Shown: in pieces, positions 8,971 through 16,092 of the stretch
Layout of the letters: the number at the start of each line of letters is the position of its first letter
Position numbering within the stretch: the first letter of the stretch is position 1
NCBI GenBank assembly: GCA_965230525.1
Contig: OZ246008.1
Span: 2,542,001 to 2,606,000 of the forward strand
DNA length: 64,000 bases
Direction: 5' to 3'
Origin: GCA-002733465 sp965230525
Lineage (GTDB): Bacteria; Pseudomonadota; Gammaproteobacteria; Enterobacterales; Kangiellaceae
Position numbers and translations under genes: made by a program
The notes under the pieces: model-generated
What the model was told of the DNA's origin: nothing
Seen by the model: the letters and a program-made list of their open reading frames with translations, nothing else
The model's database searches: none

Positions 8971-9855
8971 ATGAGTACACATCTAATTGCGATTGATGCC
9001 GGTGGAAGTAAAACTAAGGCCGCGATAAAAAATTTGGATACCCAAGAGACGATAGAGCTGAATGCCGGTGGTGCGTCGCTTTCACATGATTTCCAACGTG
9101 CTTGTGCAACGATTAAAAAACTGATTGAACAACTTTCCATTAAAGCCAATGTATCGCTATCAGATTGTGTGTTAGTTTGTGGCGCCGCTGGGGCCGGTTG
9201 TCAGAACAATGTTGATAAACTCAATGAACATTTAGGTGAACAGCTGCTCGATAAATTAATTACCACCGATGCTAAAACGTCTCTTTATGGTGCCGGTGGC
9301 GGCGAACCCATGATTGTCGTTGCTGTTGGTACCGGCAGTGTCGCAACAAAGCTCGATCGCCAAGGTCATGAATCAATGATTGGTGGTTGGGGATTCATTG
9401 CTGGCGATTTGGGCAGTGGCGCAGAGATTGGAAGGCAAATAATCACTAAAGTTTTAGTAGCGTTTGATAAATGTCAAACTAGCCATGACCCTATTGTTCA
9501 GCAAGTTCTCGGTGTTATAGGTGATAATCGACAAGCTATTCTCGATTGGCTAAAAAGCGCGACTGCAAGCGATTACGCGACCCTTGCACCAATCGCCTTT
9601 GCTGGTTATCAGCAAAGCCAAATTGCCAGGCAAGTCATTCAACAAGCTGCACTTGATCTACAAGAATTAATTGAGAGTTTCTCTGACGATTTAGACCTTC
9701 CGGTTGGGATTATTGGCGGTTTATCGGGGCAAATAAAACTACACTTGTCGGAAAAAATACAAAAGCGACTCGTTGCCCCAAAAGGTAATGCAATCGATGG
9801 TGCTTTTTATTTAGCGGAGCAATTAATTACTCAACACTGCCTGAGCAAGAACTGA
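8971..9855 (+). CDS. BadF-type amino-sugar kinase (GlcNAc/MurNAc kinase)
   Basis: A 294-residue ASKHA-fold ATPase of the BadF/BadG/BcrA type. The phosphate-1 motif IDAGGSKTKA is at residues 8-17, followed by a VAVGTGSVA motif and GGWGFIAGDLGSGAEIG, typical of NagK-like sugar kinases. A GGAAAG sequence nine bases before the ATG serves as ribosome site. It would phosphorylate at O6 the sugar brought in by the adjoining symporter. Because MurQ, which needs MurNAc-6-phosphate, follows directly, the closest functional model is MurK of Clostridium acetobutylicum, which acts on both MurNAc and GlcNAc. A pure GlcNAc kinase would leave MurQ without substrate unless another kinase exists elsewhere. Neither AnmK nor AmgK is seen in the window. 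Substrate range is an inference. Confidence 0.85.
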   Translation: MSTHLIAIDAGGSKTKAAIKNLDTQETIELNAGGASLSHDFQRACATIKKLIEQLSIKANVSLSDCVLVCGAAGAGCQNNVDKLNEHLGEQLLDKLITTDAKTSLYGAGGGEPMIVVAVGTGSVATKLDRQGHESMIGGWGFIAGDLGSGAEIGRQIITKVLVAFDKCQTSHDPIVQQVLGVIGDNRQAILDWLKSATASDYATLAPIAFAGYQQSQIARQVIQQAALDLQELIESFSDDLDLPVGIIGGLSGQIKLHLSEKIQKRLVAPKGNAIDGAFYLAEQLITQHCLSKN

Positions 9856-9856
9856 C

Positions 9857-9876
9857 CTATCATTAAAATATGATAG
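9857..9876. repeat. 7-bp inverted repeat between kinase and murQ
   Basis: CTATCAT (9857-9863) and ATGATAG (9870-9876) form a perfect stem around a six-base TAAAAT loop, immediately after the kinase stop codon and 43 bases before murQ. There is no following T-run, so it is not a classical terminator. It may stabilise the upstream mRNA or be a protein site. Confidence 0.35.
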
Positions 9877-9919
9877 ATAAGCTATTTAACATAGTTTTAT
9901 ATTTTTAAAGAGAAAAAGA

Positions 9920-10837
9920 ATGTCAACAAATGATTTAATCGACACTCTGTCAAAATTACAATCTGAAGCTGCTAATCCTGAAACCCATGATTTGGATCAG
10001 TTAACCACATTAGAGTTAGTGACCAAACTCAACCAACAAGATCAACAAGTGCCAGTGGCTATCTCTGAAATATTGGATGAGATTGCCAGGGCAGTGGATT
10101 TGATTGCTGAATGCATTGCGAATCGCGGACGATTGATTTATATCGGCGCTGGTACAAGTGGGCGTTTAGGGGTGTTAGACGCAGTTGAATGCGTACCAAC
10201 TTTTAGCGTTAAACCTGATGTTGTCATTGGCCTATTAGCGGGTGGCAAAGATGCGATGTTTGAAGCCCAAGAAGGAAGCGAAGATGACCCCATGAAGGGC
10301 CAATACGACTTGCAAGACATACAGCTTTCAGCTCGCGATATTTTAGTCGGTATCGCTGCCAGCGGGCGAACTCCCTATGTGATTGGCGGGCTAAATTATG
10401 CTCGTCAAATAGGTGCCAAGACTATCGCAGTTAGTAGTAATCAAAATGCAGAAATCGCCGAGTTGGCAGACCTCGCTTTATTGCCGCAAGTGGGTCCAGA
10501 ACCTTTGGCTGGTTCGACTCGAATGAAATCAGGAACGGCACAAAAACTTATTCTAAATATACTTTCTACAGCAGCCATGGTTAAGTTAGGGAAGGTCTAT
10601 AAAAATCTTATGGTGGATGTAAAGGCGACTAATCAAAAATTGCGTGCTCGTGGGATTAGAATGGTTATGCAAGTCACTGGGGTCGATGAATCCACAGCCG
10701 AATCAACCTTATTACAAGCCGATATGAAAGTGAAGTTGGCTATCTTAATGTTGTTAACCGATATTGACGCGATTGAAGCTGAAAATAGGCTGCAACAAGC
10801 TGATGGGATGTTAAGAAAAGCACTTGCAAAAAAGTGA
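9920..10837 (+). CDS. murQ: N-acetylmuramic acid 6-phosphate etherase MurQ
   Basis: MurQ cleaves the lactyl ether of MurNAc-6-phosphate to give GlcNAc-6-phosphate and D-lactate in the cytoplasm, the step that joins muramic acid to the GlcNAc pathway. The 305 residues are of standard length. A SIS fold is clear from YIGAGTSGRLGVLDA (GAGTSG from residue 76) with the nearby ECVPTF, then LAGGKDAM and the acidic EGSEDD that contains a catalytic glutamate candidate. The C-terminal three-helix region has the usual VTGVDE and adjoining helices. AGAGAAAAAG precedes the ATG at 9920. The gene lies between the kinase that would supply its substrate and namZ, which frees MurNAc. GlcNAc-6-phosphate deacetylase and deaminase (nagA, nagB) are not in this window. 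Confidence 0.96.
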   Translation: MSTNDLIDTLSKLQSEAANPETHDLDQLTTLELVTKLNQQDQQVPVAISEILDEIARAVDLIAECIANRGRLIYIGAGTSGRLGVLDAVECVPTFSVKPDVVIGLLAGGKDAMFEAQEGSEDDPMKGQYDLQDIQLSARDILVGIAASGRTPYVIGGLNYARQIGAKTIAVSSNQNAEIAELADLALLPQVGPEPLAGSTRMKSGTAQKLILNILSTAAMVKLGKVYKNLMVDVKATNQKLRARGIRMVMQVTGVDESTAESTLLQADMKVKLAILMLLTDIDAIEAENRLQQADGMLRKALAKK

Positions 10838-10993
10838 ACAAAAAATACCGGGGTGGCTAAGCCGTCTCGCTTATTTAGACTTTTGAAGTTAGAAACGAAA
10901 CATAATCAACTTAAGGTCAACTTTAAAAATTTAAAATTTAAAATTAAAAATGCGGTTAGAAATAAGTTGACAACTAAGGAGGGTGTAGTTCCC

Positions 10994-12187
10994 GTGAAAA
11001 AAATATTAATCTGGGTATTATCTATTTGTTTATTCATGTTGCTACTCATGCCTAACCAGAGCATGGCCATCACGGTAGCGGCGGAACGGTATGAAGTTTA
11101 TTATCCGCAAATAAAGAATAAACGACTTGGACTTATAGTCAACCAAACCTCTCGGGTGAAAGATCAACATCTAGTGGATTTTTTACTGGAAAAGCAACAT
11201 CAAATCACTCTTGTTTTTGCCCCAGAACATGGTTTTAGGGGGAAGCTAGGAGCCGGTGAAAAAGTGACCGACCAGCGCGATCCAAAAACTAATCTTCCTA
11301 TCGTTTCTTTGTACGGCAAAAATAAAATGCCGACCACAGAGCAGCTTAAAGATGTGGATATGATGATTTTTGATATTCAAGATGTAGGTGTTAGGTATTA
11401 TACCTACATTAGTACGATGCACTATGTCATGCAAGCCTGTGCAGATAATCAAATTCCTCTTTTAATTTTAGATCGACCTAATCCCAATGGGGATTATATT
11501 GATGGGCCGGTGTTAGATCTCGCGTTTCAAAGCTTTGTAGGGATGCATCCGATCCCCTTGGTTCATGGATTAACGGTAGCAGAACTGGCACAAATGATTA
11601 ACCAAGAAGGTTGGTTAAAAGAAGGTAAACAATGTCAGCTATCAGTAGTTAAGGTCAAAGACTATAGCCATGCTCACTCTTATTCGCTGCCAGTAAAACC
11701 TTCACCAAATTTGCCAAATGATTTGTCAATTCGATTGTACCCGTCATTGGGTTTTTTTGAAGCCACCAAGGTGAGTGTCGGACGAGGAACGGATTTTCCA
11801 TTCCAGGTTTTGGGTTATCCGAATGATAAAATGGGTGAATTTGAATTCAAAGCAAGAAAAATAACGGGCAGTTGGAGTGAGCTAAATCATGCCGGTGCTA
11901 CTCTGTACGGAGAGAAATTCACCCAGACTAGCAATGAAGGGGTTTCACTTGGGTATTTTTTAAACTGGCGAGATAAATTTGAGCAGCAAAAACTCGACTA
12001 TATTAGCCGTCCTAGCTTTCTTGATAAGCTAGCCGGTCAAGCGGCATTTAGGCAACAAGTGGAAAACGGATGGGATGCTAAGCGTATAAAAAACGCTTGG
12101 AAAGCCGATCTAAGAGCGTTTCAAGCGCTACGCAGCCGCTATTTGTTGTATCCCGATCATCCTAATGTACTCAGATATAGTCAATAA
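10994..12187 (+). CDS. namZ: Exported exo-beta-N-acetylmuramidase NamZ (DUF1343)
   Basis: DUF1343 proteins related to Bacillus YbbC/NamZ release MurNAc from the non-reducing ends of peptidoglycan glycan fragments. I start at GTG 10994, downstream of GGAGGG (10979-10984), which gives 397 residues with a clean signal peptide (hydrophobic ILIWVLSICLFMLLL, cleavage near MAI). The open frame back to 10853 encodes only lysine- and asparagine-rich sequence and is probably leader. The family motif APEHG (E78, presumed catalytic), FDIQDVGVRYYTY and DRPNPNGD are present. An exported location fits NamZ of Bacillus and the lipoprotein NagZ here: alternating NagZ and NamZ action would strip glycan chains outside the cytoplasm. 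It follows murQ by about 156 bases and ends the nagZ operon. Confidence 0.92.
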   Translation: MKKILIWVLSICLFMLLLMPNQSMAITVAAERYEVYYPQIKNKRLGLIVNQTSRVKDQHLVDFLLEKQHQITLVFAPEHGFRGKLGAGEKVTDQRDPKTNLPIVSLYGKNKMPTTEQLKDVDMMIFDIQDVGVRYYTYISTMHYVMQACADNQIPLLILDRPNPNGDYIDGPVLDLAFQSFVGMHPIPLVHGLTVAELAQMINQEGWLKEGKQCQLSVVKVKDYSHAHSYSLPVKPSPNLPNDLSIRLYPSLGFFEATKVSVGRGTDFPFQVLGYPNDKMGEFEFKARKITGSWSELNHAGATLYGEKFTQTSNEGVSLGYFLNWRDKFEQQKLDYISRPSFLDKLAGQAAFRQQVENGWDAKRIKNAWKADLRAFQALRSRYLLYPDHPNVLRYSQ

Positions 12188-12211
12188 TTGAACAATGATA
12201 CCCCTGAGTTT

Positions 12212-12224
12212 GAATAATTTATTC
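12212..12224. promoter_or_regulatory. candidate operator upstream of rpiR-type gene
   Basis: GAATAA-T-TTATTC is a perfect 13-base palindrome 98 bases upstream of the regulator's start. It differs only at the centre base from GAATAA-A-TTATTC upstream of the amidase fusion. It would suit autoregulation by the dimeric RpiR-type protein; this is inference from symmetry and recurrence. Confidence 0.38.
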
Positions 12225-12321
12225 TAAATGAGTTATTATGGACGGATATTTCTACAGCTAAGTTTCTTGTGCTGCTAACTTTCATGGATAAGGCGCGAAT
12301 CAGTATGCGTTATAGTTTTAA

Positions 12322-13134
12322 ATGAGTTGTTTACTTAAAATTCGCTCTATTCGTAATGAGATGTCAGCTAATGAAAAGAAGCTGGCTGATTACATATTAT
12401 CTAACGCCGCGCTACTAAGAGACTACTCCTCCCAACAGCTTGCGCAGGCGGTAGGGGTAAGCCAATCAAGTGTGGTCAAGTTTTGTCAAAAGCTGGGCTA
12501 CAAGGGCTATCCCGATATCAAACTGGCGATCAACGAAGCCGTAGCCAGAAGTTCATCAAGTAACGGTGTGGAAGGCAACAAGTTATTTTCCGATTCTGAT
12601 CTAAATGATGTCTCTGACAAACTTCTAAAAAGTAAATTGGATGCCATTTCTGCAACCATTGAACTTAATAAAGAGTCGGCTTTTAAGGCGGCTATCGAAG
12701 CGATAAAACAAGCAGAAAAAATTCAAATATTTGGTGTAGGTGTTTCAAGGTTTGTTGCCGAGCACTTGGCCATTAGACTCTTAAATAGTAATAAACTTGC
12801 TTTTTCATTAAATGATTCGGCCTATCAAAAACAGTTTTTAAGTCGTTTGGAAAAAGGCGATTTGTTAATTTTGTTATCTGCGATTGAGGAACTGAAATTA
12901 AGCCCCGCTCTCATTTCTGAAATGCGAGAACGCCAAGTTAAAATAATCCATATTGGTCGATATTCCGCCAATACAGTCAATCATCTTTCAGACATAACTC
13001 TGTCGACTATCTCTGCGCAAGAAGGCAATGCCAAGCACGATTTTGCTAAGCGAGCCGCGCAACAACATATTGTAGATATTTTGTTAGCCATGTCGGTTAA
13101 TGAAGGTAAGACGGACTCGGATGTTGAAGACTAG
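12322..13134 (+). CDS. RpiR-family regulator (MurR-like), HTH plus SIS domain
   Basis: A 270-residue transcription factor with an N-terminal RpiR helix-turn-helix (residues 1-77; YSSQQLAQAVGVSQSSVVKFCQKLGYKGY) and a C-terminal SIS sugar-phosphate-binding domain (about 115-260; FGVGVSRFVAEHLA). Proteins with this build, such as MurR, usually bind a sugar phosphate and release operators of amino-sugar genes. MurR of E. coli responds to MurNAc-6-phosphate. The position, between namZ and the convergent epimerase, argues strongly that it controls the peptidoglycan locus, with MurNAc-6-phosphate or GlcNAc-6-phosphate as likely effector. The start, an ATG preceded by TTTTAA without a clear Shine-Dalgarno, agrees with family N-termini. 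A palindrome in its own promoter suggests autoregulation. Which genes it binds is not proven. Confidence 0.88.
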   Translation: MSCLLKIRSIRNEMSANEKKLADYILSNAALLRDYSSQQLAQAVGVSQSSVVKFCQKLGYKGYPDIKLAINEAVARSSSSNGVEGNKLFSDSDLNDVSDKLLKSKLDAISATIELNKESAFKAAIEAIKQAEKIQIFGVGVSRFVAEHLAIRLLNSNKLAFSLNDSAYQKQFLSRLEKGDLLILLSAIEELKLSPALISEMRERQVKIIHIGRYSANTVNHLSDITLSTISAQEGNAKHDFAKRAAQQHIVDILLAMSVNEGKTDSDVED

Positions 13135-13196
13135 ATTTTTTCTGGTCTTTTGACAAATGTGGTGTTTGACCCGCTACTCGCTACTCGCAACCCAAT

Positions 13197-14294
13197 CTAA
13201 ACATCCAGCATCTTTAAGCCTTTAATGCTTTCTATTCCAAGTCCAGGCGCATCTCCGATGGTAATTTCCGCGTTGTTAAAATTTACACCACTAACCACTG
13301 GATCGTATTGACAAAGCGAAGGGCCATCTAAGTCGATCTTACTGATGACATTCGATTTAGAAACGGCAAAGTGAACGGCCGCAGCCACACTAATACTGGA
13401 TTCAAGCATACAGCCAATCATACATTCGACATCGTAGGTTGCGGCGATATCGGCGATTTTAATGGCATTGGATATCCCGCCAGTTTTCATTAATTTAATA
13501 TTAATAATATCGGCGGCACGCATTTTAATGAGTTCAATCACTTCCTTGGGGCCAAAGGTGCTTTCATCTGCCATAATTGGAGAGTGAACTCGTTCGGTAA
13601 TATATTTCATGCCATCGAGATCATCGGCTCTTACTGGCTGCTCAACCAGTTCTAGTTTGACGCCTGAGTCTTCCAAATTCCTAATTGCATAAACGGCTTC
13701 TTTGGCCGTCCAGCCTTGATTGGCATCGAGCCTTAATAGGGCACTGTCTTTTACCGCAGCGTAGATTGCTTTCATCCGTTCAATGTCTAAGCCGATATCC
13801 TTTCCAACTTTTATTTTTAAGGTTTCAAACCCTAGTGCAACAGCTTTTTTCGAGTCTTCTACCATTTTATCGATGTAGTCGATGCTGATGGTAACGTCGG
13901 TAGCTAATGAAGGCTCGCCGCCGCCCAAAATTTTGTAAAGCGGGGCATTATACAGTTGCGCAAAAAGATCGTAGATAGCAATTTCTATGGCTGCTTTGGC
14001 GCTGTAATTTTTTACAATAGACGATTGAATGATATGGGTTATTTCATTTAAGTTACTAATGTCCTTACCGATAATTGCAGGCTTTATCACAACATTAATT
14101 GCTTCAATAATTGAGCCATGGGTATCGCCGGTAATCGCAGCTGTTGCCGGGGCTTCGCCGTAACCTATATGGCCTGAATCGGTTTCCACAATGACCACTA
14201 CATCGTCAATGTTGTTGACCGTTCTGAGTGCTGTTTTAAATGGTGTTTTTAACGGCACTTTGAGCATTGCGAATTTAATATCAGTTATTTTCAT
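13197..14294 (-). CDS. L-Ala-D/L-Glu epimerase (enolase superfamily)
   Basis: This 365-residue enzyme inverts the glutamate of L-Ala-D-Glu, the dipeptide at the base of peptidoglycan stems, so that ordinary peptidases can digest it. Barrel residues fall in the expected places: K160 and K162 (LKIKVG), metal ligands D190, E218 and D243, and K267 (NIKLMKTGG). The D321-L-D323 pair (KIDLDGP) is the feature that distinguishes true Ala-Glu epimerases from other enolase-superfamily members, because it holds the dipeptide amino group. The protein has no signal peptide and is cytoplasmic. It lies 13 bases after the NlpC/P60 gene on the same strand, and the two form an operon: the endopeptidase releases L-Ala-D-Glu and this enzyme converts it. 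It is a counterpart of YcjG/YkfB. Confidence 0.94.
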   Translation of the reverse strand: MKITDIKFAMLKVPLKTPFKTALRTVNNIDDVVVIVETDSGHIGYGEAPATAAITGDTHGSIIEAINVVIKPAIIGKDISNLNEITHIIQSSIVKNYSAKAAIEIAIYDLFAQLYNAPLYKILGGGEPSLATDVTISIDYIDKMVEDSKKAVALGFETLKIKVGKDIGLDIERMKAIYAAVKDSALLRLDANQGWTAKEAVYAIRNLEDSGVKLELVEQPVRADDLDGMKYITERVHSPIMADESTFGPKEVIELIKMRAADIINIKLMKTGGISNAIKIADIAATYDVECMIGCMLESSISVAAAVHFAVSKSNVISKIDLDGPSLCQYDPVVSGVNFNNAEITIGDAPGLGIESIKGLKMLDV

Positions 14295-14307
14295 AAAGAT
14301 TTTTCCA

Positions 14308-15723
14308 TCACTTTATTTTTTTTAAATTATAGATACGGTCAAGATAACTCGTTTCTTGATTAAGCTGTAGAGGTATTAGCGGTGTGACTGACACACCGTT
14401 AAGTTTGCTCTTTTGGTAAACACCTTGTTCATCAAAAAAGCTGTAGCCTGCGACATCGTGAATGATGTAGGGCTGCTCATTGACTTCTCCTAAATACATC
14501 ATCACATGTCCGGGTAAATAAATTAAATCTCCGGCTTGTAAAGTGCGAATCGCTTTTAACTTTTCTTCTGTCGATGTGTCTTTTGCAAATCGAATATTTT
14601 CACCCTGTTGGCTGACACCTTGTTGCCCAGAATTTCTCGGCATTAATATGCCAAAACTCTTGTAAATTTCGCCAACAAAACCGGTGCAATCTCGTGCGTT
14701 AAAAGAATGCCCCCAGCCATAGCGTTCACCCAAAAATTTAAACGCTTGCTGTACAACATGATGGCGATTTAATGTGAGGTAACCCGCATTGACATCTTGA
14801 GACTTTGCGATCAGTGCGAGTTGTATTTCCAGTTCGCCTTGTGGGTTTCGAGTCGGAAATTTAATCACATGGCTTGCGAAGGTATTTTGACCATCAAGTA
14901 AAACGGGTTTGTCAGACTCTGCTAGTAAAGGAAGTCTTGTTCCCATTTCGAGTTGCTGCTGCGAAACTTTTTCATTGTAGGGACTGCTACTGGTAAGAAC
15001 TTTATCGCCAGTAATCACTAAAAATGGTCTTTGCTGGTTAAACTCCAGAACTTGTTCTCGACTACCAATAGCAATGTCTCGTTTGGCCACCCAAGCACTG
15101 TAGTTATAAGAAGATACAAAATACCATTTTCGGTCGCTACTTTGATGGTAGATAGCCACGGCTTGTCCCGGGAAGAGAGCTGTCTCTTGAAATCGATCTA
15201 AATTGGTATCTTCAAGAGTATTAAAAATTTTGTCTTGCGTAGGGAAGGTTCTTAAATCGGTTCGTTTAACGACTAAGCCAAATTGGACTTTTTGTACCGT
15301 TTTAATTTTATCTAAATTTAAATTGGCCTTATAGTTATCGAACATTGCATCGCTAACCAGCGATTGGTCCGCATAGTATCGTTTAGTTTTGGGTTGCTTA
15401 CTGATTGATTGAATTAAAGCGATCAAGGCGTTTGGTTCAATTGTTTCAGAAAGTTTTCCGAGCGAAACCATGTGTGGGTTTTGTGCGAACAAAGTTTGAT
15501 TTTGTTGAGCGATTTGTTCAGAACTAAGAATAGGCTGTTTGGAGTGTGTTAGCTTTGCTTGCCAAAAATCAGGTGTGAGCATTTCGTGGTTTATCCCTTT
15601 CACATTGGTAACCAGATTGTTCTTTGGTTTGGTTTGTGCAAATAGCTGAGGCTGAGATAAGCAGCAAACTAATATTAGTATGCTCAAACCAATTGGCTTA
15701 ATAAAGTGAAAAATTCTGATCAT
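14308..15723 (-). CDS. Exported SH3 plus NlpC/P60 endopeptidase (YkfC-like)
   Basis: I choose the ATG at 15723 because it directly precedes a signal peptide (MIRIFHFIKP, then GLSILILVCCLS, cleavage near LFAQ); the frame also opens at TTG 15771. The resulting 471 residues hold an N-terminal helical part, SH3-like domains around 170-320 and a C-terminal NlpC/P60 peptidase. Catalytic residues are C346 in ARDCTGF, H406 in PGHVMMY and probably H422 in IIHDV. This resembles YkfC and related Bacteroides enzymes that cut gamma-D-Glu-meso-DAP in free stem peptides and so release L-Ala-D-Glu. The dipeptide epimerase lies 13 bases downstream, which supports that specificity. The product is periplasmic or secreted, so a dipeptide transporter outside this window would be needed to supply the epimerase. 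Confidence 0.9.
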   Translation of the reverse strand: MIRIFHFIKPIGLSILILVCCLSQPQLFAQTKPKNNLVTNVKGINHEMLTPDFWQAKLTHSKQPILSSEQIAQQNQTLFAQNPHMVSLGKLSETIEPNALIALIQSISKQPKTKRYYADQSLVSDAMFDNYKANLNLDKIKTVQKVQFGLVVKRTDLRTFPTQDKIFNTLEDTNLDRFQETALFPGQAVAIYHQSSDRKWYFVSSYNYSAWVAKRDIAIGSREQVLEFNQQRPFLVITGDKVLTSSSPYNEKVSQQQLEMGTRLPLLAESDKPVLLDGQNTFASHVIKFPTRNPQGELEIQLALIAKSQDVNAGYLTLNRHHVVQQAFKFLGERYGWGHSFNARDCTGFVGEIYKSFGILMPRNSGQQGVSQQGENIRFAKDTSTEEKLKAIRTLQAGDLIYLPGHVMMYLGEVNEQPYIIHDVAGYSFFDEQGVYQKSKLNGVSVTPLIPLQLNQETSYLDRIYNLKKIK

Positions 15724-15880
15724 GACTTTGAAGCAACACCATCCATTGATCGAAAATTGCAGATGAGGCAATATTCATCTAGTAATTCTTACGAGTAATA
15801 ATAATTGAGTGTTTTCGCCGATATTTTTACTTCAAATCCATTAAATCGCTTCAAAACACCCAAAAATTGTCTTTTTTTTG

Positions 15881-15902
15881 CTGAAAGGAATAATAAATTA
15901 TT
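15881..15902. promoter_or_regulatory. candidate operator, receptor/NlpC divergent promoter
   Basis: CTGAAAGGAATAA (15881-15893) is identical over 13 bases to 29809-29821 upstream of the amidase fusion. In both places it runs into a palindrome, here AATAAT-AA-ATTATT (15889-15902). A shared regulator is the simplest explanation. Confidence 0.4.
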
Positions 15903-15928
15903 TACAAATGCTTTTAAAGTGTTATTTT

Positions 15929-15943
15929 ATTCCATATTGGAAT
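15929..15943. promoter_or_regulatory. perfect inverted repeat near TonB receptor promoter
   Basis: ATTCCA-TAT-TGGAAT is a perfect 15-base inverted repeat that ends four bases before a possible -10 hexamer CATAAT (15948-15953). A protein bound there would cover the promoter spacer, as expected for a repressor. GGAAT is also part of the other locus motifs. Confidence 0.35.
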
Positions 15944-16092
15944 GGGGCATAATATTTTCACCCAGTAAACCATGGATGAACAACCAAATAAACAAGATAC
16001 TAACTCGATGTTTCAACATTGGACCAAATTAAAGAATGAGTAAAACACAACAATAGTATTAAAAAGCCTAGAAAAACACAGGGGAATGAAAA

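Larger units (their letters stand above)
15724..16092. other. divergent regulatory region, NlpC operon / TonB receptor
   Basis: These 369 bases hold the promoters of both the minus-strand endopeptidase-epimerase operon and the receptor. The sequence is AT-rich with two palindromic elements (15881-15902 and 15929-15943). A CATAAT at 15948-15953 may be the receptor -10, without a convincing -35. The long plus-strand open frame 15805-16032 has no ribosome site and no protein-like composition and is not called a gene. GGGGAATG at 16081-16088 is the receptor's ribosome site. Confidence 0.5.

Noticed and set aside
10853..10993. N-terminal extension of NamZ from the GTG at 10853
   Set aside because: It would place a Lys/Asn-rich stretch before the signal peptide; the GGAGGG plus GTG at 10994 gives a normal export signal.
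15805..16032. 75-codon open frame upstream of the TonB receptor
   Set aside because: No ribosome site, irregular composition, and it covers the divergent promoter region with its palindromes.
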